A stretch of 64,000 nt of DNA, from the NCBI GenBank assembly GCA_020073015.1, contig JAIQFZ010000003.1, positions 18,358 to 82,357 of the forward strand, read 5' to 3'. Shown one piece after another: positions 1 to 8,875 of this stretch. Numbering within the stretch: position 1 is the stretch's first letter; each line of letters opens with the position of its first letter. Position numbers and translations under genes: made by a program. Origin of the DNA: Terriglobia bacterium (GTDB lineage Bacteria > Acidobacteriota > Terriglobia > Terriglobales > Acidobacteriaceae). The notes beneath the pieces were generated by a model. That model had not been told where the DNA came from. It made no database searches and saw only the letters and a list, made by a program, of their open reading frames with translations.

Positions 1-123
1 GACTTGATTGTTCTGGGCTCTCACGGACGCAAGGGGCTCGGACGCTTCTTCCTCGGCAGCGTTTCAGAAGCTGTAGCTCGCCACGCGGGCTGCTCTGTGC
101 AGATTGTGCGGATTCCATCATAA
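1..123 (+). CDS. Universal stress protein (UspA family), C-terminal fragment
   Basis: The reading frame is open from the first base and stops at TAA 121-123, giving the last 40 residues of a Usp domain. The visible part starts [20 protein letters not shown] and contains the Usp nucleotide-binding signature G-x2-G-x9-G-S, followed by the usual last helix and strand ([15 protein letters not shown]). ATP-binding Usp proteins of this type are cytoplasmic and linked to stress survival. The start and any second Usp domain lie outside the window, so the number of domains cannot be told. Confidence 0.9.
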   Translation, partial: DLIVLGSHGRKGLGRFFLGSVSEAVARHAGCSVQIVRIPS

Positions 124-265
124 GCGCCGCCACTCATCTTGCCGTCGCTGAATTTCTTGAACCCGTTCACGCGAACTGAATGTGCCACCTCCCGATGGAT
201 CGTTGGCGTAACATCCCCCATAACGCTCACAACCCCGTTCCCTGGGGTTCTGAGTGCAATCGCCT

Positions 266-394
266 GTGGCTGTTGAAAAACTCTTTTCAGGGAATTTCAA
301 CAACGACATTCGTTCGTAAGTTATTGAATGTTCGTTTGCGGTAGACGCTAGAATTCGCTGAAATTACTGCTTTGGCTCCTTTTTCAACAGCCAC
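266..394. mobile_element. MITE-like element with 15-bp perfect terminal inverted repeats
   Basis: Bases 266-280 (gtggctgttgaaaaa) and 380-394 are perfect inverted copies. The element is flanked on both sides by gcct (262-265 and 395-398), which looks like a 4-bp target duplication. The 129-bp interior has no ORF. The size, perfect termini and flanking duplication fit a non-autonomous miniature transposable element, mobilised by a transposase that is not in this window. The rest of 124-565 shows no gene. Confidence 0.6.
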
Positions 395-565
395 GCCTGT
401 TTACAACAAACTATCTCGAAAGATTCTCTCCAGACCGAGCCATTCCAGAGCTGATAGGCCGGCATGATACCACGAGGCCCAGAAAACTTTGGACACGTTA
501 CCACCGTGCCACCACGGTCGAGCCATTATCAAGACGGCTTTCTTATTGGAAACTGAACACACACC

Positions 566-682
566 ATGGGAGCCGAATCAACCACGCGAAAAGACAACTT
601 AAAATTCGAGAAGCTGTCACTCCTCGTGCTGACTCTCTGCATAGTTGTGCTGGTCTACCTGCTAGTCTCCCGGCCTTTCTAG
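566..682 (+). CDS. Possible 38-residue single-pass membrane protein
   Basis: ATG 566 to TAG 680-682 encodes 38 residues: a polar, charged N-terminus (MGAESTTRKDNLKFEK) and then one continuous hydrophobic segment (residues 18-35: SLLVLTLCIVVLVYLLVS) ending SRPF. This is the architecture of a small membrane protein with its N-terminus inside. The upstream region (ggaaactgaacacacacc) has only a weak ribosome binding site and no partner gene is adjacent. It could be a chance ORF; the main support is the clean amphipathic-to-hydrophobic layout. Confidence 0.35.
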   Translation: MGAESTTRKDNLKFEKLSLLVLTLCIVVLVYLLVSRPF

Positions 683-1297
683 CAACGCTCCTGAAAACCT
701 CCGACGTGCGAATCGTAGCCCATGCCGCGACGGGGCACTTTTGGGGTATGGGCCGGGTGGCGCACGTCTCGCGGTTTTCGAGGCGTGGGAAGCTGCGCGC
801 TGTGCTGGAATTTGGGTCCCGCGACGACGGTTTGACGGGGATAGCTATTGGCGCCGGCATAATTCCTACCCCCCACCACAGGCTTGGACTCAGGGGCCGG
901 AGCGCGCTCGCTAGCAATTCTCAGTTAGTGTAAACGGCTTACACCAACAATCATCTCTACTGCGGTAACCCCACTATAAACAAGTACATAACGCCAACGA
1001 GCTGCGCCAGCGTCAGCCAATGCCTCGGATATGCGGACAGGAGAACACGATTCAGCTGGCCGTTCCGACAAATCGGTTTGCGTTTCAGTGTTCCACGGCT
1101 AGATACGAATCGCGTCGCGCCGAATTCCCACCAATCACTCGCAAGCCAACTCCAGCACGTCAACTGCCCGAGCACGGTGATACTGGTCACAGACAATTCC
1201 TCCCGCCAAGGACAAAATTCTGAGCCTTGTCGCTTACCGCGTTCCTGCTGCGACAAGTTTTCGGCCTACAAGAAAACCCACCAAGGAGGAAAGAATC
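683..1297. other. Intergenic stretch, nothing recognisable
   Basis: About 600 bases upstream of the secreted-protein pair. Several short overlapping ORFs exist on both strands but none has a ribosome binding site, a domain or a convincing composition. The only clear signal is the strong ribosome binding site at its right end (aaggagga, 1283-1290). A promoter for the downstream pair is expected here but I cannot place it. Confidence 0.5.
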
Positions 1298-1777
1298 ATG
1301 TGCACCAAGATGCCAAGCCGGTCGCAATGCCTTGTCTTGCTTGCGATCTTCTCTGTCCTGCTTCTTGCGGCCAGCACTGCCACGGCCCAGACAGCTCAGG
1401 CTAATACCACCGACTCTGGCCAGCAGGTCAGCGTCGATCCCCAAACTCACAAACTGAGAGCGCCCACTGCCGAGGAATCCAAGAAGCTTTCCGAAGGCAT
1501 GAATTTCAATCGCGCCCCGGAGGCCGTCCCGGTTACGCGACTACCGAACGGCGCCACCATGGCGGAATTGCCCGAGGAATTCATGGATGCAACGGTCGTC
1601 ACCAAGGCTCCCGACGGCACGCTCCACATGCAGTGCGTGCGCGGCATGAACCATGCCAACGATCTGGTCAACGCCCCTATGGCCCAGCGCTCAGCCAAGC
1701 CGCACTCCACACGCAAGTCCCCAGTTGCTAACCAGTCATCGCAGAAGCCAGTCTCTGCCACCAAAGGAAAGGAGTAG
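1298..1777 (+). CDS. Secreted protein of unknown function
   Basis: 159 residues. The start is fixed by aaggagga eight bases upstream. An N-terminal signal peptide is clear: a charged start, a hydrophobic core CLVLLAIFSVLLLAAS, and a likely cleavage after ATA around residue 30. The mature part is short, polar and rich in Ser, Pro and Lys. It contains the string KAPDGTLHMQCVRGMNHAND and a basic C-terminal tail. No known domain is recognised. It ends six bases before the metalloprotease-like gene, whose ribosome binding site overlaps this stop codon, so the two are probably co-transcribed and may act together outside the cytoplasm. Confidence 0.75.
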   Translation: MCTKMPSRSQCLVLLAIFSVLLLAASTATAQTAQANTTDSGQQVSVDPQTHKLRAPTAEESKKLSEGMNFNRAPEAVPVTRLPNGATMAELPEEFMDATVVTKAPDGTLHMQCVRGMNHANDLVNAPMAQRSAKPHSTRKSPVANQSSQKPVSATKGKE

Positions 1778-1783
1778 CCGGTC

Positions 1784-3505
1784 ATGCGCACTCGAACCTC
1801 CGCAGTACGTGTCCTGCTCATCCTTCTGGCAGGGCTTCTTCTAGCAGGTCCCGGGTTCGGCCAATCCACCGTCACCATTGTCAACGGGAATGCGCCTGGG
1901 GTTGGCTTCAATGATCCGACTCCCGCCGCACCTGTGGGCGGCAACAACGGAACCACTCTCGGTCAACAGCGGCTCATCGCCTTTCAAACCGCTGCCACGA
2001 TTTGGGGCGGCAACCTAGCCAGCAATGTCGAGATCAAAATCCTGGCCACTTTCGAACCCCTGAGTTGCACCGCCAGTTCGGCTGTGCTGGGCTCGGCCGG
2101 CACGATCTACATCTTTTCGGACTTTCCCAGCAATCCACCCTTCCCCGGACCGGAATTCCCCTTCACCTGGTACCACTCCGCTCTCGCGAAAAAGCGCGCG
2201 GGATTTGACTTGAATCCTGGCCAACCTGACATCCGCGCCCGTTTCAACGTCAGTCTGGGGGCTCCCGGCTGCCTGACCGGAACCTTCTGGTACCTGGGCC
2301 TGGACAACAATCATGGCAACAACATTGATCTCGTGACCGTACTGCTCCACGAGTTCGCCCATGGCCTTGGCTTCTCACAATTCGCCAGTGTTTCTACCGG
2401 TAGTGAAATCGGTGGCCAAACCGATATCTACGGCAGACTGTTGCTGGACAAGAGTCTGAGCAAGACCTGGGACCAGATGACCGATGCCGAACGCGCTGCC
2501 TCGGCCATCAACACCCGCAAGGTAGTCTGGGTTGGATCCCACGTCACCAATGCGGTTCCGGGAGTGCTCGCCCCCGGCACCCCGCTGCTCAGGGTGAATT
2601 CTCCGCCCGCCATCCAGGGGAACTATGACGTGGGCACGGCGTCTTTCGGTCCTCTTCTCAACTCCTCTGGTGTGACTGGCGCGGTCGTGCTAGCTCTCGA
2701 TCCGGCCGATGCCTCAGGGCCCAGCCTGACCGACGCCTGTTCTCCGCTGACCAACGCAGCAGCGGTTGCCGGTAACATCGCCTTGCTGGACCGCGGTACT
2801 TGCACCTTTGTGGTCAAGGCGAAAAATGCCCAGGACGCGGGCGCGATTGCAGTGCTGGTGGCAGACAATGCTGCCGGCAGTCCGCCGGCCGGCCTGGGTG
2901 GCTCCGATCCGACCATCACCATCCCCGCCGTCCGAATTACCTTGGCAGATGGCGCCACCATCAAGGGCCAGCTGGCCTCTGGTGTGAATGCCACTCTAAC
3001 CGTGGACCTCTCTGTCCTCGCCGGCGCCGATACTGACGGCAAGGCCTTGTTGAACACTCCCAATCCCGTGCAACCGGGCTCCTCCATCTCTCACTGGGAC
3101 CCGATTGCGTTCCCCAATCAGTTAATGGAGCCTGCCATCAACTCGGATCTCACTCACAGTGTGTCCGAGCCTCAGGATTTGACTTTGGCAGAACTCAGAG
3201 ACGTGGGCTGGTTCCCCGATGCGGACGTGGACGGCGTGCCCGATGACTCCGATTGCGAACCTCATTCCGACTTCAGCCCCAGCGTGGTGATCGCGGGATG
3301 TAACTCGGGTGTCCCTAACACGTTTTTCCTGAGTGGCTGCACCATCAAGGACCTGATCAATCACGCCGCAGCCGCCGCCACAAACCATGGCGCCTTCGTC
3401 AGCGATGTCGCCCAACTCACCAACTCCCTGAAGAAGCAGGGAATCATCACAGGAGCACAGAAGGGAGCCATCCAGAGCTGCGCTGCACATGCCCCGATTC
3501 CCTGA
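1784..3505 (+). CDS. Secreted PA-domain zinc-metalloprotease-like protein
   Basis: 573 residues with a signal peptide (LLILLAGLLLAG, cleavage near residue 26). Residues 189-197 read HEFAHGLGF, the HExxHxxGF zinc-binding helix of metzincin-like proteases. The usual third ligand three residues after the Gly is Gln199 instead of His or Asp. A protease-associated (PA) domain lies around residues 305-410 (GNIALLDRGTCTFVVKA). An Asp-rich calcium-type motif (DADVDGVPDDSDC) near residue 485 precedes a Cys-containing tail. Expected to be a secreted peptidase. The missing canonical third ligand leaves open whether it is active or uses another residue. It follows a small secreted gene by six bases. Confidence 0.75.
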   Translation: MRTRTSAVRVLLILLAGLLLAGPGFGQSTVTIVNGNAPGVGFNDPTPAAPVGGNNGTTLGQQRLIAFQTAATIWGGNLASNVEIKILATFEPLSCTASSAVLGSAGTIYIFSDFPSNPPFPGPEFPFTWYHSALAKKRAGFDLNPGQPDIRARFNVSLGAPGCLTGTFWYLGLDNNHGNNIDLVTVLLHEFAHGLGFSQFASVSTGSEIGGQTDIYGRLLLDKSLSKTWDQMTDAERAASAINTRKVVWVGSHVTNAVPGVLAPGTPLLRVNSPPAIQGNYDVGTASFGPLLNSSGVTGAVVLALDPADASGPSLTDACSPLTNAAAVAGNIALLDRGTCTFVVKAKNAQDAGAIAVLVADNAAGSPPAGLGGSDPTITIPAVRITLADGATIKGQLASGVNATLTVDLSVLAGADTDGKALLNTPNPVQPGSSISHWDPIAFPNQLMEPAINSDLTHSVSEPQDLTLAELRDVGWFPDADVDGVPDDSDCEPHSDFSPSVVIAGCNSGVPNTFFLSGCTIKDLINHAAAAATNHGAFVSDVAQLTNSLKKQGIITGAQKGAIQSCAAHAPIP

Positions 3506-3823
3506 GAGTAAGAGAACTCGTGGCTGCGACGGTGGGGAGGCTGGTCGAGCCGGCCTCTCCACCTAGTTTCTGGGCCCTGGTCAGTCTGAGTACCCGGCCC
3601 CGGCATTATGTTTCCGGGCAGACTGGACAGGAGGCGAATTCCGAGTATCTACCGATAGCTGGCGTAACATCGCCTTGACAGGGAACGGGCAGAATTCCCT
3701 GAGGCGTCCGGGTACGGAGAAGGGTCAGGGGTCCTTCGACTCCCCAGGAACTTCACTTCGTGAAGTCCCTGCTCCGCTCGGAATGACAGAGTGGCGGGAC
3801 TACGGGATGACTCGGGGTGAGGG
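3506..3823. repeat. Intergenic region with a degenerate interspersed repeat
   Basis: Between the convergent metalloprotease and the 3824 gene. Bases about 3740-3790 (gtccttcgactcc ... ctccgctcggaatgaca) resemble the palindromic repeat family seen more completely at 37577-37668, and include a perfect small hairpin acttcac-ttc-gtgaagt. No ORF of interest. The repeat may act as a bidirectional 3' hairpin, but no T-tract is present. Confidence 0.5.
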
Positions 3824-4819
3824 TTATCCAACTAAGTTCGGGGCTGGATCCTTAACGACCGGTGGGGGCGGAACCCGGGAAGGGTTCTGCGGATGGGCAT
3901 CCGGCATTTCTTCTCCCGGGCGCCGCAACGTGGGCGCGGTGGCTGGACGCTCCGGCTGCTTGGCCGCGAGCGCGGGCTTGGCCAGGTCCACTTCCTTCTC
4001 GGTGCGCACGATTTTCTGGCCGTCCACTTTCATGGTTTCAACGCGCACGACTTCGTCGCCCACGAAGCGCACGAAATCCACGTCCTGGGGCGGAGTGCCG
4101 TAGATCCATTCTTCGTACTCGACTTCGTCAGCGTGCTCGCGCACCTTCTTGGCTGGACGTCCCTTGGCGTAGATCACCATGTCGTGGTTCATGCCGACCA
4201 GCACCTGATGCTTCTGAATGGCGTTCTTCACCTTGGGCGGAACGGTTTCCAGGTAGGCGTTGAGCGGCGTCTTGGAGTCGAAGTCGAATACGGGACGCAG
4301 CGCCTCCTTCAGTTCGGGCCCGGTTATCTCGGGGACGTACTTGTCAAAATAAAGGTCAACGAACGAGCCACGCGCGTTGGCCCTCGAATCGGACGGTGAG
4401 ATTGGAGCAGAACCTCCGGCACCCTGAATCTCGATGTGCTGATACCACTTCTTCTTCTTGATCGGACCGCCATTGATTTCGAAGTGGATGTGGTCGTCTT
4501 TGAACACTATGTCGGTGATCCGGGCCTGATCGCCAGGCTTGGCGGCCGGTCCCCAGAGGGCCATGAGTTGCTGCAACTCCGGGCCGCTGGGGGTCAGGGT
4601 ACCGTCCTTGAGTTTCAGGCCCACTTTCCCCATCGGGAAATTTGTCCGGATGTAGACCAGGTCATAGGCGAAAACGTGGACGATCTGCTCGCGGGTTTGT
4701 TTGGTGATACGCGGAGGTGGAGTGGCCTGGGCCGCGCCCAGAGCGGAACCGATCAACAGAACCAGGAACAGCAGAACAGCGCGGCGGCACGGCATGCAGC
4801 ACCCCGGGGATAGGTTCAT
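3824..4819 (-). CDS. Secreted protein of unknown function
   Basis: 331 residues. A signal peptide follows an alternative in-frame Met at residue 9 (MPCRRAVLLFLVLLIGSALG), which may be the true start. The mature part begins with a conserved-looking block (TREQIVHVFAYDLVYIRTNFPMGKVG split over residues 40-65). A later segment ends YEEWIYGTPPQDVDFVRFVG and VETMKVDGQKIV, resembling the small beta-sheet outer-membrane assembly (SmpA-like) fold, though this is only a visual impression. The C-terminus is a Pro-rich, low-complexity tail. No catalytic motif is seen. It is likely periplasmic, and monocistronic, facing the next gene divergently. Confidence 0.7.
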   Translation of the reverse strand: MNLSPGCCMPCRRAVLLFLVLLIGSALGAAQATPPPRITKQTREQIVHVFAYDLVYIRTNFPMGKVGLKLKDGTLTPSGPELQQLMALWGPAAKPGDQARITDIVFKDDHIHFEINGGPIKKKKWYQHIEIQGAGGSAPISPSDSRANARGSFVDLYFDKYVPEITGPELKEALRPVFDFDSKTPLNAYLETVPPKVKNAIQKHQVLVGMNHDMVIYAKGRPAKKVREHADEVEYEEWIYGTPPQDVDFVRFVGDEVVRVETMKVDGQKIVRTEKEVDLAKPALAAKQPERPATAPTLRRPGEEMPDAHPQNPSRVPPPPVVKDPAPNLVG

Positions 4820-4957
4820 TATAGACCACCCAAAGTAAGCGGGTTATAGCGTCGGGAGCAGGATTTTCAGTCCGGTAACCAACGGTGCTGCGCACGGAAA
4901 TGCGAGTCTTGTACGACTCGCAACCCGGCGTACACTGGGCACATTGAAGGAGGCGAA

Positions 4958-5683
4958 ATGAATCGCATCGGCGTGTGGGTTTTTTCGATGATCGTGTGTG
5001 TCAGTGCACGCGCCGTTGCGCAGGATGCGATCGTCAGCATGGACGACGAGCCGCACTATGCGCGCGTGTTCAGCAACCAGTACTGCCGCGCGTACACGGT
5101 CGATCTGGGCCGTTTGGAGCAGACCAAACCGGTTGTGCACGAGCACGACTGGGTGCGGATGACCCTGGGCGGCACTGTAGAAACAGCCTGGGGCGGAACG
5201 CTGTTTTCGAGCAAAGGCTTTGAAGATCCCGAAGGTTATTACATTTCATTCAATTTTCCGGTCGACCGGCTGTCTCTGCGGAATCCGCACAATGACCCCT
5301 ACCGGGAACTGATTGTTGAGATCATGCAAGCGGATCAGAGCCGGAGCCGTGCCAACGATCCGTCGCTCGCCCCCTTCGCCTTAAAACTGGGGCCAGGAGT
5401 GGATCCGCACGTCTCCTACGTGACGAATTTAACGAAGACGTCGGTCGAGATTGTGCACGTGCAGCTGCTGAGCGGCGACTCGAAGGAAATCCGATCGAAC
5501 GGCGTGGGCGCGCTGTTCGTGGCGATGACGGACGTCGAACTGCAGCGCAAACTGAAGGATCAGGAGCCGAAGGATCTACAGCTCACGAAGGGCGATGTAA
5601 AGTGGCTTCCGGGGGACGCGTCGGCCACGTTCAAGAATGTGGGCAAAGAGCCGGCGCGATTTGTCATTCTGGATATGAAGTAA
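4958..5683 (+). CDS. Secreted cupin-like protein
   Basis: 241 residues; ribosome binding site gaaggagg just upstream of ATG 4958. The signal peptide ends near AVAQ (residue 22). Two beta-rich halves look like a duplicated cupin. The first has HEHDWVRMTLGGTVETAWGG, with histidines where cupins bind metal. The second ends LPGDASATFKNVGKEPARFV, typical of the last cupin strands. This fits an exported RmlC-type cupin whose substrate cannot be told. It is transcribed divergently from the 3824 gene and convergently with the sugar kinase. Confidence 0.65.
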   Translation: MNRIGVWVFSMIVCVSARAVAQDAIVSMDDEPHYARVFSNQYCRAYTVDLGRLEQTKPVVHEHDWVRMTLGGTVETAWGGTLFSSKGFEDPEGYYISFNFPVDRLSLRNPHNDPYRELIVEIMQADQSRSRANDPSLAPFALKLGPGVDPHVSYVTNLTKTSVEIVHVQLLSGDSKEIRSNGVGALFVAMTDVELQRKLKDQEPKDLQLTKGDVKWLPGDASATFKNVGKEPARFVILDMK

Positions 5684-5697
5684 GGGTTGCGCGGAAG

Positions 5698-5719
5698 GCC
5701 GGCGGGGCGCCGGCGCTAC
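5698..5719 (-). repeat. REP-like hairpin with 5' GTAG that supplies a stop codon
   Basis: Read on the minus strand, GTAG (5719-5716) is followed by a palindrome with arms gccggc at 5709-5714 and 5698-5703. The TAG of the tetranucleotide is the stop codon of the sugar kinase. This layout (GTAG then a palindrome) matches the REP elements associated with RAYT transposases. Confidence 0.6.
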
Positions 5720-6753
5720 GTCTCCGTCGTGATCCGCAGCCCTTCGCGGGCGACTTTCAGAGGCAGGATTCGTCCTCCGGCCTCGGCGACGGCGTGGGCC
5801 ACCGATTCTTTTGCACCCTCTTCCACCATGAACAGAACGCAGCCACCGCCTCCGGCACCGCAAACTTTGGCGGCGCGGCCACCATGCTTGCTGGCGACCG
5901 CAATCAACTGGTCGATCAGCGGCGTGGTAATTCCTTCGGCATTGGTCCGACGCAGTTCCCACTCCTCGCGGAGCAGGCGAGCGACATCTTCCCAGTCGTG
6001 ACGCAGAAAGGCCTGGTGCATGTCGCGCGCGATGGCTGCAATCTTCTCGAAGTTGCGGAAGACATGTTTGTCGCCGTTGATGTGCGCCTTGAAGACTTCC
6101 CAGTTGTTGATGCCGGACTGACGAGGCGCGCCCGTATAGGCCAGAAGAAAGCGCATCTCGATCTCCTCGGGCGCCACCGGGACAGCGGCACGGCGGATTC
6201 CGTCGGGATCGAGGTGAATGGCGCTGACGCCCCCGTAGAGCGCCGGGTAGTAATCCTGGCACCCGGTGGGGACGCGGATGATCTGCGCCTCAACATTCTG
6301 GGCGATGACTCGCAATTTTTCGGGATCCAGGTCGCGGCCGGTAAAGCGGGCAAGAGCCGCCGTGGTAGCGATCATGAGCGCCGACGAACCGGAGATCCCG
6401 GCTCCGGCGGGGGATTGCGAGTCGGTTTCGACGCGCAGGCCTCGCTCGGGCGCAAAAAAGCGCACCAGGTATGCCGCCAGAACGTGGCGATGATTGTCGG
6501 CTGCGACTAGCTCCTCAAGGCTGGCGAAACTCTCCTGCTGGCCGGTATCGAAGGAATGCAACTCGATGCGCGATCCCTTCAGCGCGGTGACGCGGCAGGT
6601 GGTGAGAATCTCAACCGCAAAGTTCAGGGTCAGGGCGCCGGGATGAAACAGGTACAGCGGCCAGAGGTCGATGGTGCCTCCGGCCAGGTCGGCCCGGCAG
6701 GGGGCTTGAGCGGTGGTGGCTGGTTGCGTAGAACTGGGAGACTTCCCGGCCAT
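5716..6753 (-). CDS. GHMP family sugar kinase (heptose-7-phosphate kinase / galactokinase-like)
   Basis: 345 residues. The GHMP ATP-binding loop is seen as SPAGAGISGSSAL near residues 114-126, and the C-terminal GHMP motif as KVCGAGGGGCVLF near residue 300. The N-terminus APCRADLAGGTIDLWPLY is the sugar-binding start typical of D-glycero-D-manno-heptose 7-phosphate kinases and related fucokinase/galactokinase enzymes. It phosphorylates a sugar or sugar phosphate with ATP in the cytoplasm, probably for nucleotide-sugar or LPS/S-layer glycan supply. No partner sugar gene is adjacent, so the substrate is unknown. Its TAG stop is part of a REP-like hairpin. Confidence 0.8.
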   Translation of the reverse strand: MAGKSPSSTQPATTAQAPCRADLAGGTIDLWPLYLFHPGALTLNFAVEILTTCRVTALKGSRIELHSFDTGQQESFASLEELVAADNHRHVLAAYLVRFFAPERGLRVETDSQSPAGAGISGSSALMIATTAALARFTGRDLDPEKLRVIAQNVEAQIIRVPTGCQDYYPALYGGVSAIHLDPDGIRRAAVPVAPEEIEMRFLLAYTGAPRQSGINNWEVFKAHINGDKHVFRNFEKIAAIARDMHQAFLRHDWEDVARLLREEWELRRTNAEGITTPLIDQLIAVASKHGGRAAKVCGAGGGGCVLFMVEEGAKESVAHAVAEAGGRILPLKVAREGLRITTET

Positions 6754-6985
6754 GCAGACGTTGTATCACGCCGGGAATGGGAATGTGGTGATGGAACGCA
6801 CCCGGCATAGGGCAAGGAATCACACCAGTGACGGTCAAGCCCGGCCCGGCCGAGGGTACCTCGGACTGAGTACTTCTGTAACGGTAGCTGTACCACAAAC
6901 ACGGCGGGTCACGGAGCCGATCGATCTTAGAATGGATTAGAAACGGACCAGCTCATTCCCCCGCTCGGGCCGACAGGATTGCCTT

Positions 6986-8800
6986 TTGCCGCTGAAGCTG
7001 CCGATTCCCGCGCGCATCCCGCTCTTGTACGTCATCCTCGGCGTGCTGCTCGCCATCAGTGTGCTTCCGATGTACTTTTACTCGGCCCAGATAGAGACCC
7101 TGAACCGGGAGCGGCTGAAGACCAACGAAATGCTGCTGCAGAACACGGTCACGCGCTCGCTGGCCGACGACATTTCCCAGCATCAGGAAACGCTGCGCAT
7201 GATGCTGGCCAATTTGTCGTCTTCAATTCAGGTGACCAGTGGAAACGACATCGGCGCGCAAAACATTCAGGCGCCGGAGTTGCGTGCGCTGCTGGAAAAC
7301 TTCGTTTCGTCGTCGAATGACATCGCATACGCCACACTGCTGAACGCCGACGCCAAGGGAGTTTCTGCCGGAAGGATCGAGCCCGACGCCTTTCTGCAAC
7401 GCGAACTGGAACGCGCCTACGGGGCCGCCCGCCAAGGGAGAATCTACAGCGGACAGCCGCTGATGGTGGGAAGCGGGAAGTCGGCGCGGACGGTGATGCT
7501 GGTCAGCACCCCGATCATGTATGGTGGGCGGTTTCTGGGAATGATCGGATCGGTGGAGGATCTACAGTTTTTGATCCGGCGGCTGCAGGAAGTCAGCCGT
7601 ACCGGGTTGATGCCGTACGTGGTGGATAGCGAGGGAAGGCTGGTAACGGCCGCGACTTCGGAATACGCCACCGGGCAGGACATGACGCACTTCGACATCG
7701 TGCGCAGCTTTGTGGACGAAGGCGCGAAGGCGCAATTGGCAGCGACTCGTGAATTCGCCATTCACGATGGCAAGAGCAATACCGAGATGCTGGGCACGTA
7801 CAGTCCGGTGGCGGCTCTGGATTGGGCGGTGGTGGTGCAGAAGCCACAGGAGGAAGCGTACCGCGGCATTTTTGAGATGCAGCGCACGGGCCGCCTGCTG
7901 GCCTGGCTGGCGGTATTTGTAAGCGTGGGTTTGAGTATTTTCTCGGCGCGGCGGATCACGAGCCCGCTGGAGGTGCTGGCGCAGTCCAGCCGGGCCATCG
8001 CGCGCGGCGATTTTACGAAACGGGTGCATCTGAAAACGCGCACGGAAATCGGCGAGCTGGCGACCACGTTCAACACCATGTCGGAAGAACTGGAGCAGTT
8101 CGTTGAAGACCTGAAGCGCGCCGCCGAAGAGAACAAGGCGCTGTTCATGGGGTCGATCCAGATGCTGGCCGGCGCGGTCGACGAAAAGGATCCCTACACG
8201 CGCGGCCACTCCGACCGCGTCACCCGGTACTCGCTGATGATCGCGCGGGAAATGGGGCTGGATCCCGGCTTCCTCGAGATCCTGCGCGTGTCCGCGCAAT
8301 TGCACGACGTCGGCAAAATCGGCATTGAGGACCGGATCCTGAAAAAGCCGGGCGCGTTGACGCCGGAAGAATTCGAAATCATGAAGACACATACAACCAA
8401 GGGCGCCAACATCCTGCGTCCGGTGCCGCAGTTGCGGGAAATGCTGCCGGGAATCGAACTGCACCACGAGGCACTCAACGGACGCGGGTATCCGTATGGT
8501 CTGAAGGGCGACGACATTCCTCTGCTGGCGCGCGTGATCGCCGTGGCTGACACGTTTGATGCGCTGACCACGAACCGTCCTTACCAGCAGGCGCACGATC
8601 CGGTGGAAGCGCTGCGGATCATTCAGAATCTTTCCGGGCAGCGGCTCGACCCGAAAGCAGTGGCCGCACTGATCGCTGTGTATCAGCGCGGCGAGATTCG
8701 CATTCAGAAACACCTGACGCAGCCGATGGAGCAGGTTCCTGTCGCAGCGCTCCCGCTCGTACCTGCCGATCCTCTGACGGTAGAAACTACGCGTACCTGA
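6986..8800 (+). CDS. Membrane sensor with HAMP and HD-GYP domains (c-di-GMP phosphodiesterase)
   Basis: 604 residues, TTG start. TM1 at about residues 12-32, a large extracytoplasmic sensor region (Cache-like) to about residue 295, TM2 near 300-320, and then a HAMP linker (ITSPLEVLAQSSRAIARGDF). The C-terminal HD-GYP domain has LHDVGK at about 439-444, HHE near 490 and the GYP-type loop NGRGYPYGLKGDDIP near 497-511. HD-GYP enzymes hydrolyse cyclic di-GMP. Here activity would respond to an external or periplasmic signal. The metal-binding HD and the GYP loop are intact, so an active enzyme is expected. It lies upstream of ftsY without an obvious functional link. Confidence 0.9.
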   Translation: MPLKLPIPARIPLLYVILGVLLAISVLPMYFYSAQIETLNRERLKTNEMLLQNTVTRSLADDISQHQETLRMMLANLSSSIQVTSGNDIGAQNIQAPELRALLENFVSSSNDIAYATLLNADAKGVSAGRIEPDAFLQRELERAYGAARQGRIYSGQPLMVGSGKSARTVMLVSTPIMYGGRFLGMIGSVEDLQFLIRRLQEVSRTGLMPYVVDSEGRLVTAATSEYATGQDMTHFDIVRSFVDEGAKAQLAATREFAIHDGKSNTEMLGTYSPVAALDWAVVVQKPQEEAYRGIFEMQRTGRLLAWLAVFVSVGLSIFSARRITSPLEVLAQSSRAIARGDFTKRVHLKTRTEIGELATTFNTMSEELEQFVEDLKRAAEENKALFMGSIQMLAGAVDEKDPYTRGHSDRVTRYSLMIAREMGLDPGFLEILRVSAQLHDVGKIGIEDRILKKPGALTPEEFEIMKTHTTKGANILRPVPQLREMLPGIELHHEALNGRGYPYGLKGDDIPLLARVIAVADTFDALTTNRPYQQAHDPVEALRIIQNLSGQRLDPKAVAALIAVYQRGEIRIQKHLTQPMEQVPVAALPLVPADPLTVETTRT

Positions 8801-8875
8801 ACGAGCCTTCTCGCGACGCAGCCCGCCAAGCCTGAGTTCCCTTCCCGCCTTATATAATCGGCTTGCGGATTCCTC

